This document shows, in pieces, positions 26,201 through 38,900 of a stretch of DNA of 64,000 bases. The position numbers were made by a program, and so were the translations under genes. A model generated the notes under the pieces. It was not told where the DNA came from. It did not search any database and saw only the letters and a list, made by a program, of their open reading frames with translations. This DNA comes from Ilex aquifolium (taxonomy: Eukaryota; Streptophyta; Magnoliopsida; Aquifoliales; Aquifoliaceae): NCBI GenBank assembly GCA_951799425.1, contig OX637393.1, positions 2,486,501 to 2,550,500 on the forward strand, given 5' to 3'. How positions within the stretch are numbered: the stretch's first letter is position 1; each line of letters opens with the position of its first letter.

Positions 26201-29200
26201 AAAACCTTGACTTGCATGCAGCACCTTAACTGGACCTATCTCTTTTTACTTTGCATAATTCACACATAATGCAAATTCGATTTGTGGGTTTAAGGCTGCC
26301 TCTTTGTATTGTCTGCTATGTCTTATTTGCTGTCCTCACACACACACACACACCCCTTCCAAAAAAAAAAAGGATAAAAGCTAAACTTGAATGTACCCAT
26401 CCCTAGTTAAAAAATTCCAGTTTTAAGTAGATAGAGTACCTATAATTTTTTGTGTCAATTTTAAAATAATTTGGGTGGCAGTCTCTTCAAGAAATTCTTT
26501 TCTGGTATGTTTTTGCTTTATCTATCATTTTTTTCCTAGCGAAAAATGTTGAAATAGTTACCACCACCAAATTGTGGAGGTAGAATAAGTTAATGTATAT
26601 TGTGTATGGGTGGGTGAAAACAAATAAAATAAATAATTGAGTCACCAACACCCCCCACTCTCCAGGGGGGAAAAATAGAATTTTTCTGGCTTTGCCCCTG
26701 GCTATGGTACAAGTTCTGGCAGCACTTGCCCTTGTCTGTACTAGGGATTTCCACTTATTGTATCTGAGGTGCTGCTTGCTTTTTATCTGTAAATGTGCAT
26801 CATTCATAGGATTGTTCATTTCAATTACATAAACTAAGCGAGTGGTATATGCTGAGTCTCAATTTTCCATATGCTATATTGTCTGTCATCTTGTGCTGTT
26901 TGCATGTCGGCATTGGATAGATGATTAGAGTTTTTGGAATGCCTAGGAGGTGGTTGCTATGTCTATACAAGTCCAGGGTCAAAAAAACAAGGATTTTCAT
27001 TTTGTTTTAGTTTATTCTTGGGAGAATTATTAGTTTGAATACATTTTAGATATCAAAATGTCGAATTGCAACAATTATGAATGACTGACAAGGTTGAAAA
27101 TACCTTGGAAAGAAGGTACAAGCTTTCAATTTGTTCAAACATTTTTTGTGCAGGTCAAGACAAGAATATACTTTATACAGGTCAAAAGTAGAGCTGAATC
27201 CTGTCTGGAATCTATGTTTGTATTGGTTTTTATATCTCATATGAACTAAAGTGATAATTAGAATAATGAGATGAAATTTTCAATGGTTTAGATTACTTTA
27301 TGCTAAAATATTAAAGTACCACTGTTTTGCTTTGTAAAATGATATGTTCGCTGAGATCATGAGCAACTAACACGTGATAGTGTTTGCGAAACTAGAGCAT
27401 ACTAAGTTGTTCTACTGGATTCCTAGTGGGCCACATACTTCAAAGCGTCATTTCACTTATTGGAAATGAGTAAACTCCCATTTTTTCAGCATTTGTTTTT
27501 TGTCAATTCTGCTTGTATGTTTTTTTCGGAAGGTAATTCTGCTTATACGTTGTTGACTGTTGATTGTAGACTTGGAGAAATCAGAAATCTGTTGGTTCAG
27601 GTTGGGATTGTGACAACCTTGAATAGACAAGCAGGTGCATGTATGTCAGTGTGCTTGTATGCGTATGTGTCATCTGCTTGATATACCATATCTTAACTCT
27701 AAGGCATGCATGAATATGAGGTTGAAAGGAGTCACCGTAAGTGAGACTTCCCCGCCGAGGATAGAAATCCTGGAAATTAGAAGCTTTTGTTTGCATTAGA
27801 AGCAGATTTAAAGAATCTTTTTTCAGGGGTAAATTGTTTTTCTTACTGTAAAACCGAGCAACAACCTTCACCCCTATCGGTTTACTTCAAAATCACACCA
27901 AGAGTCTGTGGAATAATAGTAACATTTTCTGTTTGTTGTTGGCTTGACCCGTAACATGTAATTTATCAAAAGTCTGGGACTTTCATGTCTTATAATGCTC
28001 TTCAGCTGACAAGTAGGGAAACAATTAGATATAAAAGCATAAACTTTAATTTGGACAAGATGTTGTAAATGACCCACAGAGAATCAGAGCACTTATACTT
28101 AACGGTGCATTTGATCGCTGATTGACCACTAAACCTACTGAAATTTCAATCCATCTTGTTTGACCAAAGAATTAGGAATGAAGATTTGTCCGTAATCTAA
28201 ATCTGAAAGTATTTTATCTCACACAGGAATATAACTAGATGAAATTAACAATGAAAAATTATCAGGAGTGACGTTTATATAGACATATCATAAGATTGGT
28301 AGAAGCAACAGGGAATAGATTGAATTTGGTTTGCTGGTTTAAATGGTAAATAAATCAAAATGTGTTTTTAACGGTAAGCTTAGTCCTGTTTCGTTTAAAC
28401 ATGCAAGAAAGCGTCGTTCTTCAGTCTTTCTGAAAATGAACACGGAACACCTATGTTTCCAAAAAAATTCCTTCAATTAGATTGATGTTTCTGAAAATCT
28501 TTCTGGTCAAACAAACTTTATATGCTCTGCTTATTTGAGTTGCATGGTTTTAAATTCTTCATTTTGTTCTATCATGTCAGCTTTCTACCATGAGCTTTTT
28601 GCTTCATTGTGGATTGATATTTACTCACTTTATCATGTTCTTCCTCAGAACTATGGGCCATGGTTTGATATCCAAGGGGCAGGAATTTTTTCCGTCATTC
28701 TTGGTGATCTGAAGAATGCCAACCAAACTCTCTCTTCTACAGAATGGACGTATCAGGTTCTGACCCAGACTTTGATTCAATAAATTGCAATCAGGCATGT
28801 TATTCAACTGAACGCCATATTTAGACCAAACTTCTATAGGTCCCTATCCACTATCCAGTTTGGTCATCTTTAACTTAGTGTTGGGAGGGATGGTCTAGCT
28901 ATAGATTTAACCTTCAGCAGTATTGCGCAGATTGGCTACCCTGAGATATGAATATTCAACCATTCAGTTGTTAGCCCAAGGATTTTGTTACTTACTAGGA
29001 ATTTTGACCCCAGATTTTGATGAAATCATACTACTTAGTACAGTACATCAAATTTACTTCCACCATTTTGAAACTGATCCAAATTTATTTGGTGGCACTT
29101 GCCTCTATTTCTTACTTTTTTACCCAGAATGACTATATAACACGCTTTTATTAATGAGTTACATGTTATAGGAAATAAAGGGAAGAAAGAAAAGAAAATA

Positions 29201-32200
29201 ACTCAACTACCTTGTCTATATCATTGAATATAATTTATTGAAGCTCTTGCACATGGTCACCTGGAAATGTGTACTAACATGGCGCCTGTTGAAGTTTGAC
29301 TAGTGCATAACCAAAGCATGCACACTCTTTGAAGCTATATGCAGTTCAAGATAGTATGGAAAAATGAACTTGAAACTTGAAATGATGTATACCGAAAACG
29401 ATAAAAAATTGATGCTCTGTGCAAACCTAAAGGAATAGATTTGTGACCGTGGTAAAGGAAAGGCCAATTGTATTTTCATAATGAAAGGTTAGATGAGGGT
29501 TATAGAAATGGTTTTTGAGTTTGGTTGGAGAATCGAGTTTATCAATGGAGTGTATGTGTTATTTAACAATCAGGATTTCAAGCTTAAGAATTCCATGAAA
29601 AGGCATTAAAGGTGGCTTGTGCTGAGTGGAGATTGTATCGACCAATTCACCTGATCAAGCATTGGCGGTACAGAAATTAGAAAATTAAATAAACAAATAA
29701 ACTGAAAGTATAGGGTGTGTTGGGTACTATCTCCTCCAATCTAGTTGATTACATAGGCCATGGGTTTGGGCATCCTTGGAAGTTGAATCTGGGCATATTG
29801 TCTTCAATTTACTATTGTGGTGCTATATCAGCCTAAGGGCCCACCAAAAGAGAGCCTAAGGGCCCACCAAAAGAGAAACTGATTGGACTGCAGAGAATGG
29901 GCCGGAGAAAGTGGGACAAGGTCCTTTTCTCTTTAGTCTCCGAAGATTTTCTATTCTGACACCTTATGATTTTAGTTTAACATGGTGTCGTTACATATTG
30001 TGTTGTTTCCAGGTTGGGCTTGAAGGGGAATACCTGGGACTTGATAATATAAGTCTTGCGAACAGTTCTCTATGGACACAGGGGAATGCTGTACCGATCA
30101 ATCAGAGTTTGACATGGTACAAGGTATGTGGATGCAGCTGGTTCCAGAACACATCCATCTTTTTGTTTCTTTTTTGTTTTGATACAAATTGGAGAGTTAA
30201 TCTGGATCAGCTATGAAGCACAGATATTTCGTTGAGGTCAGCGTATCCGTATTAGATATCGTATCAGCTACGATATTCGTCGGATACTCCAAGATACTTC
30301 TCAGATACACCTTCTACGTATCCAATAATAATTAAATATTAGAATACTTCACGGATACTTTTGTGTTTAAGTAACATATATAATTTTTGAGTTGAATTTT
30401 TAACATCTCCTTTCGAATTCACATACCATACAATACATTAACAAAAATTTATACTACTTCAAAGGCACATGAGTGTTTTTTAAGTTTTATCTACAATTAC
30501 ACTTCAAAAGCGCATAAAATAAATCTATTACATTACAATCTTAGCAAAAATTATTTCTAAATATTAGCTTTAATTCTTTTAATTAGTCACTTCACTTTGT
30601 GAATATACCATAGTGATACAATATATATTTTCTTGAAACTAAAAAGAATTATTAATTTTCCTTATTGTGTGTTAAAGAACTATCAAAATATGTAAGTATT
30701 AAGCGGGTTGAAAATAATAAAAATATTAAATATATTTTATTATAGCCGTATCTTGGCTGTACCTGTATCCTATTTTTTTAGATTTTGTCGTATTGCCGTA
30801 TTGGTATCGTATCATACCTATATCTCATATCCTTATCTGTAGTTCATAGTGGATCAGTGCATGTCATGATATCATGGCCAGACAGCTGGTATTTCATAGT
30901 TGTTGTTCAGTAAATTAAATTGGCCAACTATTGCTGAGATTTGACTATATTTGGACGTGTAAAATATTACAACAAATTAGGCAACAGTACATGTCTTCAT
31001 TTATTAAAAAGAATAAAATCCTGATAATTATAGTTTTAAAATATAGTTTATGTGGTTATACCTGCAGCATGTGCTAGGTATTGAAGCACTGTATCTAGGT
31101 AGATGTGAATTCTAGGTTAGCATTATCCAATGGCCTTCACTTCACTTGCTTATAGTCATCGTGCTTGAACACATTTTTTTTATATTTTCTGTTTTTTTTT
31201 TTTTTTTTGGGGGGGGGGGGGGGAGGTGGAAGGGTGTTTGGGAGGAAGAGAAGATTATATAGTGACTGCTCCTTGGTTTGGCATCTATTTCGTATCTTCA
31301 GGCTACATTCCAAGCTCCTGAAGGGAAGGGTCCCTTATCGCTGAATCTTGCTAGCATGGGGAAGGGTCAAGCATGGGTTAATGGGCAGAGTATAGGGCGA
31401 TATTGGCCTGCATATCTCTCGCCATCAACTGGTTGCACTGATAAATGTGACTACAGGGGATCCTATGATGCATCTAAATGTCAAAAGAAGTGTGGTCAAC
31501 CTGCTCAAACACTGTAAGTGAATGCAACACAGGCCATTCTATTCTGTTTCTCAGGTGCTGCATTAACATGCAGTTTATTTTCATCAAACTTGTTTATTCA
31601 AGCACTTGAATAATATTTCCCTTCTTCTTAACTGGACTACAACTCGATGACATCATTGTTCTATTGTTTGATCTTCCAGTTGAAGGCGCGTACACAGATC
31701 TTGGTAACTTCGTTGTTTCCCATTACTGGGTTGGACGACTTGTTCCCTTTGATCGGTTTTATATCACTTTCATTTTTATTATTAATAAAATTGTCGTTTC
31801 TTATCGCGGAAAAAAAAACTGTTTGCAGATTTTGGCAAACACTCATCACAAAAAACGTGGGAGAAAAGGACTTGCTCTCTATTTTTGATGAAAAATTAAG
31901 TTCTCTTAGAAGCTGAAACTTTACTAGAGCATGTTCTACATGGATATAATAACACTTCCTAAACCAGTATATGAGCCTTATGGCCCACTTCAGTCATTGC
32001 CAATTAGTTTTGAGTTGGATGCTTTGACAAACTTAATCTTAGCCAGCATAGGATAAACAGACCAGAGGCTTATCTTCAAATGCAAATAATGATGGATTCC
32101 ATTCATTTCCTCATGGTTTGTCAATGTCTCCAAGTTCACATTTCATTTTTATCATTACTTAAGTATGAGTAAGCATTTTTAGTGCTTAACTTTCCAAGTA

Positions 32201-34761
32201 GTGATCTTCAAAATACAATTTCTCATTACTTGTGCTAAGCTTTTGTATTTTACTGTTCATGTATGTACTTATGAAGAAATAAATCATGCCCAGGTATCAT
32301 ATACCACGCACTTGGGTACATCCTGTTGAGAACCTACTTGTTCTCCACGAGGAGCTGGGTGGTGACCCTTCAAAGATTTCTATACTGACAAAAACTGGGC
32401 AAGAAATATGTGCACATGTATCTGAGGCCGATCCTCCACCTTGTGATTCTTGGAGACCACAATTGGGTTTCATGTCTCAAAGTCCTGAAGTTCGATTGGC
32501 CTGTGAACAAGAATGGCACATTACTTCCATTCATTTTGCGAGCTTTGGAACTCCTAAAGGCAATTGTGGCACACTCAGTCCAGGCAGTTGCCATACCAAT
32601 GTGCTATCCATCGTTCAGCAGGTAACATATATCTTTCATTGCTCAATTTCATGTGAAACAGCAGGCACATCCATATATGTGGTTTGACTTTTATTGCAAG
32701 CACATAATTTTTTTAATTTCAGTTTGGCTCAAAATCAACTTGTGCCTGGCTCCTAATAAGCCGAGTTCATAAGCAGTGCATTTGGCTCATAACTGCCCCG
32801 TCCTTATACACATTTCCTCTATATTAAATGTCAACTAAAACCATGATAAAATTAAAATGTAAATAAAATATAACGCGAACCATAGTGTTTGCAATTTTAT
32901 TATCTAATGGGGATTGTTCATCACAGAGAGAGTTACCCAGTCCCTTCCCTAGTGAGATAACATCAACTAATAAAAAATAAAAAATAAAAACGAGAAAAGA
33001 ATCCCTATGGAAGTGGAAATATGAAAGTGACCACATGTAGAAAGGTTAGGTTTGAACCCAATAATTTTTTACCACATGTAGAAGGACTAGTTGAGTCCCA
33101 CAGTCCGACTATAAAGTTTGGGGGGATGAAAACATGATTAACCAATGCACGTTCAGCTTTGCATGGTGAACTTCAATCTGTAACTGCTGCTATCTGTTCA
33201 ACTGGGAAATCGCAGCAGAACAAGAAGCATATGTTTGTCCTTTGTTCTAAGGTTAACTCTTCCACTCCTACAAATTTGAAAAACAAAATGTCAAGGCTTC
33301 GAATCATTAGATCTCGGCTCAGAGCATGTATGGATTGATTTCTTCCAAACTGACACAACTACCTTTGTACACCTTCAAACATGCATAACATAGAGTGATC
33401 TGAAGGATACATACAACAACTATATCCACTCACCTTATTAATTATTACCTGCCTCTACCCTATCATAAGCACTTTCTAAATCATCATATATCTTCACCTT
33501 TTTGTGACACAAAAACCAAATCTACTTATGCTCTACTATCGTTTTCTTTGTACACAATATGTTTCAAACCAGACTCTATATTCTTTCTGCAACTATCTTC
33601 CATACATTTCATGTCTATATCTAATCTCCACAACTTGGTAAAGTCACATTTCTTCTGCCTCCTCAAGCCTCCACATTGAGGTTTGTACAGAATCTTTGCT
33701 CCAGCTCACTTGGTCATATTTTGTGGGATCTTTTTTTACTGTTGCTAATGGAGTTTCTTCCAAAACTTTATCTTCATCCTAGTGCACCAATAACGGGCAG
33801 AATACAAATGTCATTCGCTAGATGGGGCCTTCCAACCCCATCCTCTCACTGAATATGTGTGACTAAAACAATTACCAACACACATACTAATACCTTTCTA
33901 CCTTAATTGTCATATATGAGACCCCATGATCAGAATGAAAGCTTTACCAATGGGCTGGATGAGAGAATTCTGCAATAATCATCTGTATGTATACCAAGGA
34001 TGAATCCTTCTCCTCAAGGCAATCTTGAAAGTAGTATGATTCCATTTTGGAGGGTTTTGTATGAGATCACAGATGTTGCAAGCGCTTGAGATAGTGAAAT
34101 AGTTCCAATGAATTTGTTCAACTGCAGTTAAACTGCTTTTTGGTCCTAGAGTTTTCATTGCATTTTGGTGGTACACGCTTTAAGGATACCATTTATGAGC
34201 CCGTAAAAGATCTAATACACCTGCATCCTTGCATGTAAATTCCTGCATATGTCTGATCATTAGTTCATCAAAGGCATGGGGTTTTACGTCTTAATAATTT
34301 TGTTTTGGTAACATTACTTCCTATCATTGAAGGTTACATTTTGTGGTTATAGTAGTTAAGTCTAGGACAAGCTGATTACAGGAAATTCTTAAATGGGCTT
34401 TGGTATTAATTGATAGTAACTTTTTTTTTCTTTTCTTCGTACCAATGATTACATGATGCCCTGATTTATACCCCGGAGTACTCCCGTCCTGTTTGGAGAA
34501 TGACCCCTTACTCCTTTCGATCTCAAAAGAAGTCCTAGATAATTTTTGCTTTGTTCTTTTCCGTACCATTTTTGACATTACAATTTTCTAGTGAGTTCCA
34601 TTGTCTAATAGGGAACTTGTTCGTGACATGTTTGCATGACACTGCAGGCCTGTATTGGCAAGCAAGGATGTTCAATTCCAGTATCTACAGCTAACCTTGG
34701 AGACCCATGTCCTGGAGTCTTCTTGAAAAGCTTGGCAATTCAAGCTCTCTGTAGTGAGTGA
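8723..34761 (+). CDS. Beta-galactosidase, glycoside hydrolase family 35, with C-terminal SUEL-type lectin domain
   Basis: Nineteen in-phase exons give 848 aa: 8723-8899, 8999-9094, 9209-9321, 9639-9705, 9876-9968, 13916-14059, 14581-14669, 14777-14882, 14973-15060, 16194-16312, 17181-17345, 23082-23281, 23662-23768, 26084-26193, 28649-28756, 30013-30123, 31302-31513, 32294-32621, 34648-34761. It is predicted to release terminal beta-galactosyl residues from cell-wall or extracellular glycans. A hydrophobic N-terminus (about residues 8-24) looks like a signal peptide. [17 protein letters not shown] opens the catalytic domain. [14 protein letters not shown] is the GH35 signature with likely acid/base Glu186, and WTENYSGW holds the likely nucleophile Glu255, 69 residues later as in tomato TBG4. 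[19 protein letters not shown] and [14 protein letters not shown] mark the beta-sandwich region. Roughly residues 767-848 are a Cys-rich galactose-binding lectin domain. No frameshift is seen. Length and exon count are usual for the family; the large introns are not. The sequence resembles the BGAL8-like group, but I did not assign an orthologue. Confidence 0.95.
10935..11425. repeat. Dispersed repeat, copy 1 (BGAL intron 5)
   Basis: Non-coding AT-rich segment collinear with 44690-45130 in the same orientation. Shared landmarks, in order, are a CTAATATTA(T/C) block, CAACGGTTGAGA versus CAACCGTCAAGA-type text, a C-rich ACCTCTCTT block, TAATTTTAAATTA, and TTTTTGGTACTGCAAAGTG versus TTTTTAGTATTGTAAAGTG. 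The copies are well diverged, and I could not fix termini or a family. Confidence 0.6.
11706..11757. repeat. 26-bp tandem duplication
   Basis: Two copies of ATGTCATTTTGCTTTTG plus a TAAATGAG tail follow head to tail in intron 5, with one difference. Confidence 0.8.
17402..18059. mobile_element. hAT-type non-autonomous element in BGAL intron 11
   Basis: The 658-bp segment is bounded by inverted repeats, TAGGGGTGCAACTTGGGCGG at the left and the reverse complement (one mismatch) ending GAGTTGCACCCCTA at the right. A perfect 8-bp target duplication, CTATTGGC, lies at 17394-17401 and 18060-18067. The interior is full of CAACCCGAA/TTCGGGTT-type words and CT-rich text and has no transposase. An 8-bp duplication with this terminus fits the hAT superfamily. 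Confidence 0.88.
18772..19077. mobile_element. Short hAT-type MITE in BGAL intron 11
   Basis: The 306-bp segment begins TAGGGCTGGGCATGGGCC and ends CCCATGCTCACCTCTA, an imperfect inverted repeat. Flanking 8-mers are TTAAAAAG (18764-18771) and CTAAAAAG (19078-19085), a target duplication with one mismatch. It is non-coding. Confidence 0.72.
20509..20655 (-). repeat. 3' LTR of the copia element
   Basis: 147 bp; on the minus strand it starts TGTTGGAGTTATTTCC and ends TTTCAAGT. It adjoins the polypurine tract on its right and the GTAAG duplication on its left. Confidence 0.88.
21533..21895. repeat. Minisatellite-like array in the copia GAG leader
   Basis: The unit containing CCAGTCGACCAATAGCGACA and AATAAAGAAGGTC appears three times, at about 21576, 21749 and 21818. 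Neighbouring text such as AAATAGAGAGATAAAATAAG appears twice and TAAATATAAATAATGGATC twice. It lies between the 5' LTR and GAG. Confidence 0.85.
22405..22585 (-). repeat. 5' LTR of the copia element
   Basis: 181 bp; same sequence as the left LTR apart from point changes and an extra copy of the AAGGGTAAAATAAGGAAAA ... ACTAGGA segment. It is followed on the minus strand by the primer-binding site. Confidence 0.88.
25282..25667 (+). mobile_element. TRIM-like short LTR retrotransposon in BGAL intron 13
   Basis: Two related direct repeats start TGTGAGGAGAGCTTATCC (25282) and TGTGAAGAGAGCTTATCC (25549). Both continue through TTAGTTT(T/A)TAT(G/A)CTTGA and end CTAATA. A primer-binding-like TGGTATTAGAGC follows the left repeat directly at 25384. 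The purine-rich AAGGGAGGG lies directly before the right repeat. The interior is only about 165 bp and non-coding. This is the design of terminal-repeat retrotransposons in miniature. No clear 5-bp target duplication was found. Confidence 0.68.
29830..29875. repeat. 23-bp perfect tandem duplication in BGAL intron 15
   Basis: The unit AGCCTAAGGGCCCACCAAAA plus GAG occurs twice head to tail, at 29830-29852 and 29853-29875. Confidence 0.9.
30211..30849. mobile_element. hAT-type non-autonomous element in BGAL intron 16
   Basis: The 639-bp segment has a perfect 8-bp duplication, TGGATCAG, at 30203-30210 and 30850-30857. Its ends are inverted: CTATGAAGCACAGATA at the left and TATCTGTAGTTCATAG at the right, with two mismatches. 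The subterminal regions are rich in GTATCC/GGATAC words. It is AT-rich inside and has no transposase. Confidence 0.85.
31192..31223. repeat. Poly(T)-poly(G) homopolymer junction
   Basis: Seventeen T followed by fifteen G in BGAL intron 16, about 80 bp before exon 17. Length is likely to vary and may carry sequencing error. Confidence 0.85.
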
Positions 34762-35936
34762 AATTCCTCTCCTGCTTTTCTGGTTGGAGGACTCGGATTT
34801 ATCGGTTCGTGTTGGCTATTTCGTGCAACTCTTCGAAGGGTTTCATGTCCTCTTCTACCAGTTGTGGTGTGGTCCTTTAACCTCTATCTAGTGCTACTTG
34901 TAATTAGTGCAATATAGCTTATTGTTCTTAAAATGGGGTTTCCATATCCTTGCCTCCATTGTCTTTTGAATTGTTCAAATCCAGATAGTCCACTATAACT
35001 GGAACTATGAATACTCGAGAGTAAATCCCAAGTAAAGCTTTGTTCCACCTATTTACGGTTGACTGCCCCCTATGTCTCCGATTTATATCGGATATCCGAA
35101 TCCGCTTAAAAAAAAATTAGATCATAATCAAAATAGATATTAATATATTTAAATTTATATTCGTGAAATATTTTATAAAAAATTTGAATTTAGATAATCG
35201 ATCATTTAAGATTTGGCTTTGATTCGGATCAACATTCCAACTCTTGACATGTCTAACTTCTTGAATTCCGTTCTAAAATAGTTAATTTTTTTCCAAATTT
35301 TACATTAAATTTTTTTAATTAAAGCCAAACATTAAATTACTTATAGCAAAAAGTCTTATGGCATGATCCTCATTCTAATTTGTATAATAAAACAAGAAAT
35401 TCCTCGTTCAAACATAAATTATAAATGAATTTTTAATTACAAAAAAAAAATTATTTATATTTTGATTTTTAAAATATAGTTCATCTATTCATATACACTT
35501 TAGCCACCTACTTACATTTTAACCTAAAAGAAAAAGTACTCACCTGCCATATTTTTTTTTTTCCGTAACTTACGTAGACTATTTCCGCGAGTTTGACAAC
35601 GGCCTTAAGCTGGATTACAGCTTGTTCTTTTTGAACAAGGATGGTTGGCCCTTAAAGGGTGTGAAAAGGAATTGAATCTGAGATCTTTAAGTTATCAAAG
35701 ACCAAGCTCAACCACTGAACTACTTACAGTGTAATCACGAGTAACACTAGTATATAATAATATCACCACTCGGAAGAACAGAGTTTAACAGATTATATAT
35801 AAAACAGTCCAACAAGTGACTTCCTTTTGTTCTCAAGGTAATAGACATTAACAAAGAACATAATCTGTCTTTGATCAACTGCTTAACACAAGGTTCAAAA
35901 TCACACCATCCTCTTCAGACATGACCAACCGGAGTG
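34762..35936. other. Intergenic region between convergent genes
   Basis: This holds the 3' flank of the beta-galactosidase gene, an AT-rich stretch and a SINE-like segment (35640-35735). The last roughly 120 bp resemble 41700-41830, so the quinone-reductase duplication extends into the 3' flank. No further gene is seen. Confidence 0.6.
35640..35735 (-). mobile_element. tRNA-related SINE-like fragment
   Basis: On the minus strand, TAGTTCAGTGGTTGAGC (35722-35706) resembles a polymerase III A box and GATCTCAGATTCAATTCC (35685-35668) a degenerate B box, about 40 bases apart as in tRNA genes. No poly(A) tail or target duplication was found, and the rest does not fold as a tRNA, so a decayed SINE is more likely than a tRNA gene. 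Confidence 0.5.
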
Positions 35937-38900
35937 TCATGGAACAAGGAGTATCTTTCCAATATGGTTGCTGCTTTCCATTAGCCGGTGAGCCTCTGCT
36001 GCTTCGGCTAATGGAAGATACTTATAGACCACAGGTTTTACCTTGCCTGCCTGTATTGCCGCCCAAACGTTCTTCTCCACATCACTTACAATCTCAGCTT
36101 TGTTCTCTGGACTTCTACTTCGCAATCCAGCCGCTGCATCCAAAGTCACGGTTATAAAAGAAGACAATACAGTCTGAAAGGATACAGATTCAGCAGACTG
36201 CAATAATTCTCAAATAGAAAAAAATTAGAGGGATTACACCAAACACAATGCTGATTATCCATATAAAAGATCAATTCTACAGTGAATTTTAATATAATGC
36301 AAGCAAAATCATCAGGTGTGTTTCCTCAAGGTGATTGGTTGATGTGGTGATATGCTCAGATGTAATGGGATCATTATTTGCAGTCTCATGTCAAGGAATA
36401 TAAGATACTTGATAAATTTAACAATCACTGACTGGCAGCCGAAGGAATACAAGAGAAACTAATGAGAAGCAATGTTAAGATGGATCCATAGGAAAGGAGA
36501 TGTGGCCTAATTGATGTACGAATTTGGAATCATAACTTGTAGAGCCTAAATAAATTTGTTAAATGATCCTTCAGTGTTTAGTAATTATGATACATGAAAT
36601 AAATGCTCTAGAAGAAAGAGAAACTCAGTTTCCAATTTAACTTTCCTATCGTCCCAAAACTGGGTTCTCGAAAGCAGATTATATCTCGAGCAAGAAGTAC
36701 CAATGATCCTATGGTTTTCCTCAAAATTATTGGATGGCCTCCTAATCTGCTAATCAATATCATCATCCTTCAACTGAAAATCAATACAGGTCAAAAGCAA
36801 CACAACATGGTTGTTGAATATTCTTTGGTGTCATTGTTCGATCTCTAAGGGCTATTGCACTTCCTGCATACGAACAACCACCTATGAAGGTCAAGTTGTG
36901 CTCAAACCTGCATCGATATAATAAATGATACATCTCTACACGACTAGGAAGGAGGCCACTTCAAAGTTGCACATAGAAAGTACCCTTCTTCTGGTAACAC
37001 AATTGTCCTATTGCTTAATTGGGCTCAAGGATATTGCTATATTGTATCGGAGGCCATATAGAAACACTTTGGAAAAGTATAATTATACCAGCTATACTCC
37101 ATAGTCCAATAACAAAAAAAAAAAAAAAAAACTATTGGTAAAGGGCATGAGTAGATACCCTGCACTGTGAGCCGTCTTGCAAGCAAACCTACAAGATTTG
37201 CTTCTATAACCGTTCCACCCATAAAGCCAATAATGAAAAGCCTCCCACCAATATTTAGGCTGTCAAGATTCCGCTGAAAGTATGCTGCCCCAATATTATC
37301 GAGAATAACATCAACACCTGTCGTTGAATAGTATGACCTTAGATTTTCCTAAAACGAACTAATGTGATACAACTGAAAACAAAAGCCAATACCCTTCATG
37401 AATAAGCTGATCTTGCAACGAGAGCAGCTATTTCAACAAAATCAAAATAATAAAATGAAATTATGATATTTGAGAGAATTGTGTAACCTTTCCCCCCCGT
37501 TTCTTCCTTCACTCGTGCAACAAAATCTTCAGTCTTGTAATTGATGCAAACATCGGCCCCAAGATCCTTGCAAGCAGCCAATTTTTCCTCACTTCCTGAG
37601 AAACATTATTGTTATATGTCCACATGACAAGATGAGATCTAAATTGACATAGCGACTCAAATATGTTGGCTATTAAACCTGCAGTGACGAATACTTTGAT
37701 TCCTAGGTATTTAGCCATCTGAATTGCAAATGTACCAATCCCGCTAGAGCCTCCATGTATCTGAAATTGCATTACTCCTCAATAGGTTTTTGTGGAACAT
37801 CAAGTTATAGGAGTGGAAAGTTAAAGCGACATATTGAAGGGGAGAAGAATGCATTTAATATCAACAATTACAGCCAAACATCCCATATTTATACACACTA
37901 TACCTTTACACTACTACCTCAGCAGTCAGCACCATATCACTATAAGTTTTATTTCCAACTGAACATCTTCAAATAAATGTCTCAAGTTCTTAATTTATTC
38001 CCCAGCCATCTTTTGAAAATCAGAGGAAGAAATCAATTTTGTAACTCCAAGATCTGACATTTTCCGAGGATTTCAGAAAGTTACAAGACCCCTGGAGAGC
38101 CAGCTCAACTGCATAAAGTATGATGGATTTGCCTAATAAACATCCACCTATCTCTTTCAAATAACAAACATTGCACTAGCTAATGTAGGCACTAGACTAA
38201 GGTTGCACTTCAAGATTTGCTATTCATAAGAATTAAGAGGTGGAAAATCATGCTTCTGAAAGGTAGTTATAAGTTACCAAGAATGTTTCTCCAGCAGCTA
38301 GACGGCTCATCATAAACACGGTAGACCAAACAGTGCATGCCACCTCAGGTAAACTAGCGGCATCTTTCAGAGAAACACCAGGTGGAACAGGAAGAACTTG
38401 TCCAGCTGGTACTGCTACTTTCTCAGCATAACCTCCTCCACTAAGAAGAGCACATACCTGCGTACCACAATAATTCAAATCCTCCACAGCCAGCTTACCT
38501 AATTTTTGTTCTAAACATTTTTTTACATAACAGTGCACACAAGAAAAGAAGGGGAGGAAAAGTTAGAACTTAGAAGCCAGTAAGATAAAAGGAGGAGGTT
38601 TCATGCTTTCTAGTTTCAAGTCTCTAATTGAGAGAGAGGATTTACAATACAATGTTGATACGTACTGTGAATTGCCTTAACTCTATCAGGTATAGCTTGT
38701 CAAAATGGCTGATCCATTAAGAAGTTTGTATTGCGGCAACTGAGGATTGATTCATAACATCATATCATACACCAGGGGGAGAAAGATACAAAGAAATAAA
38801 AAACTAAAGAAAGAAACAAACAGGAACTAAAAAATAGAGATGTGAAAGATTCTTAACTTCACAAGAGAAAGACACAGGAGAGTTTCCAGTCTAGTGAGCA

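Noticed and set aside
35640..35735. Possible tRNA gene on the minus strand
   Set aside because: It has A- and B-box-like words but no cloverleaf with paired acceptor ends, so it was listed as SINE-like.
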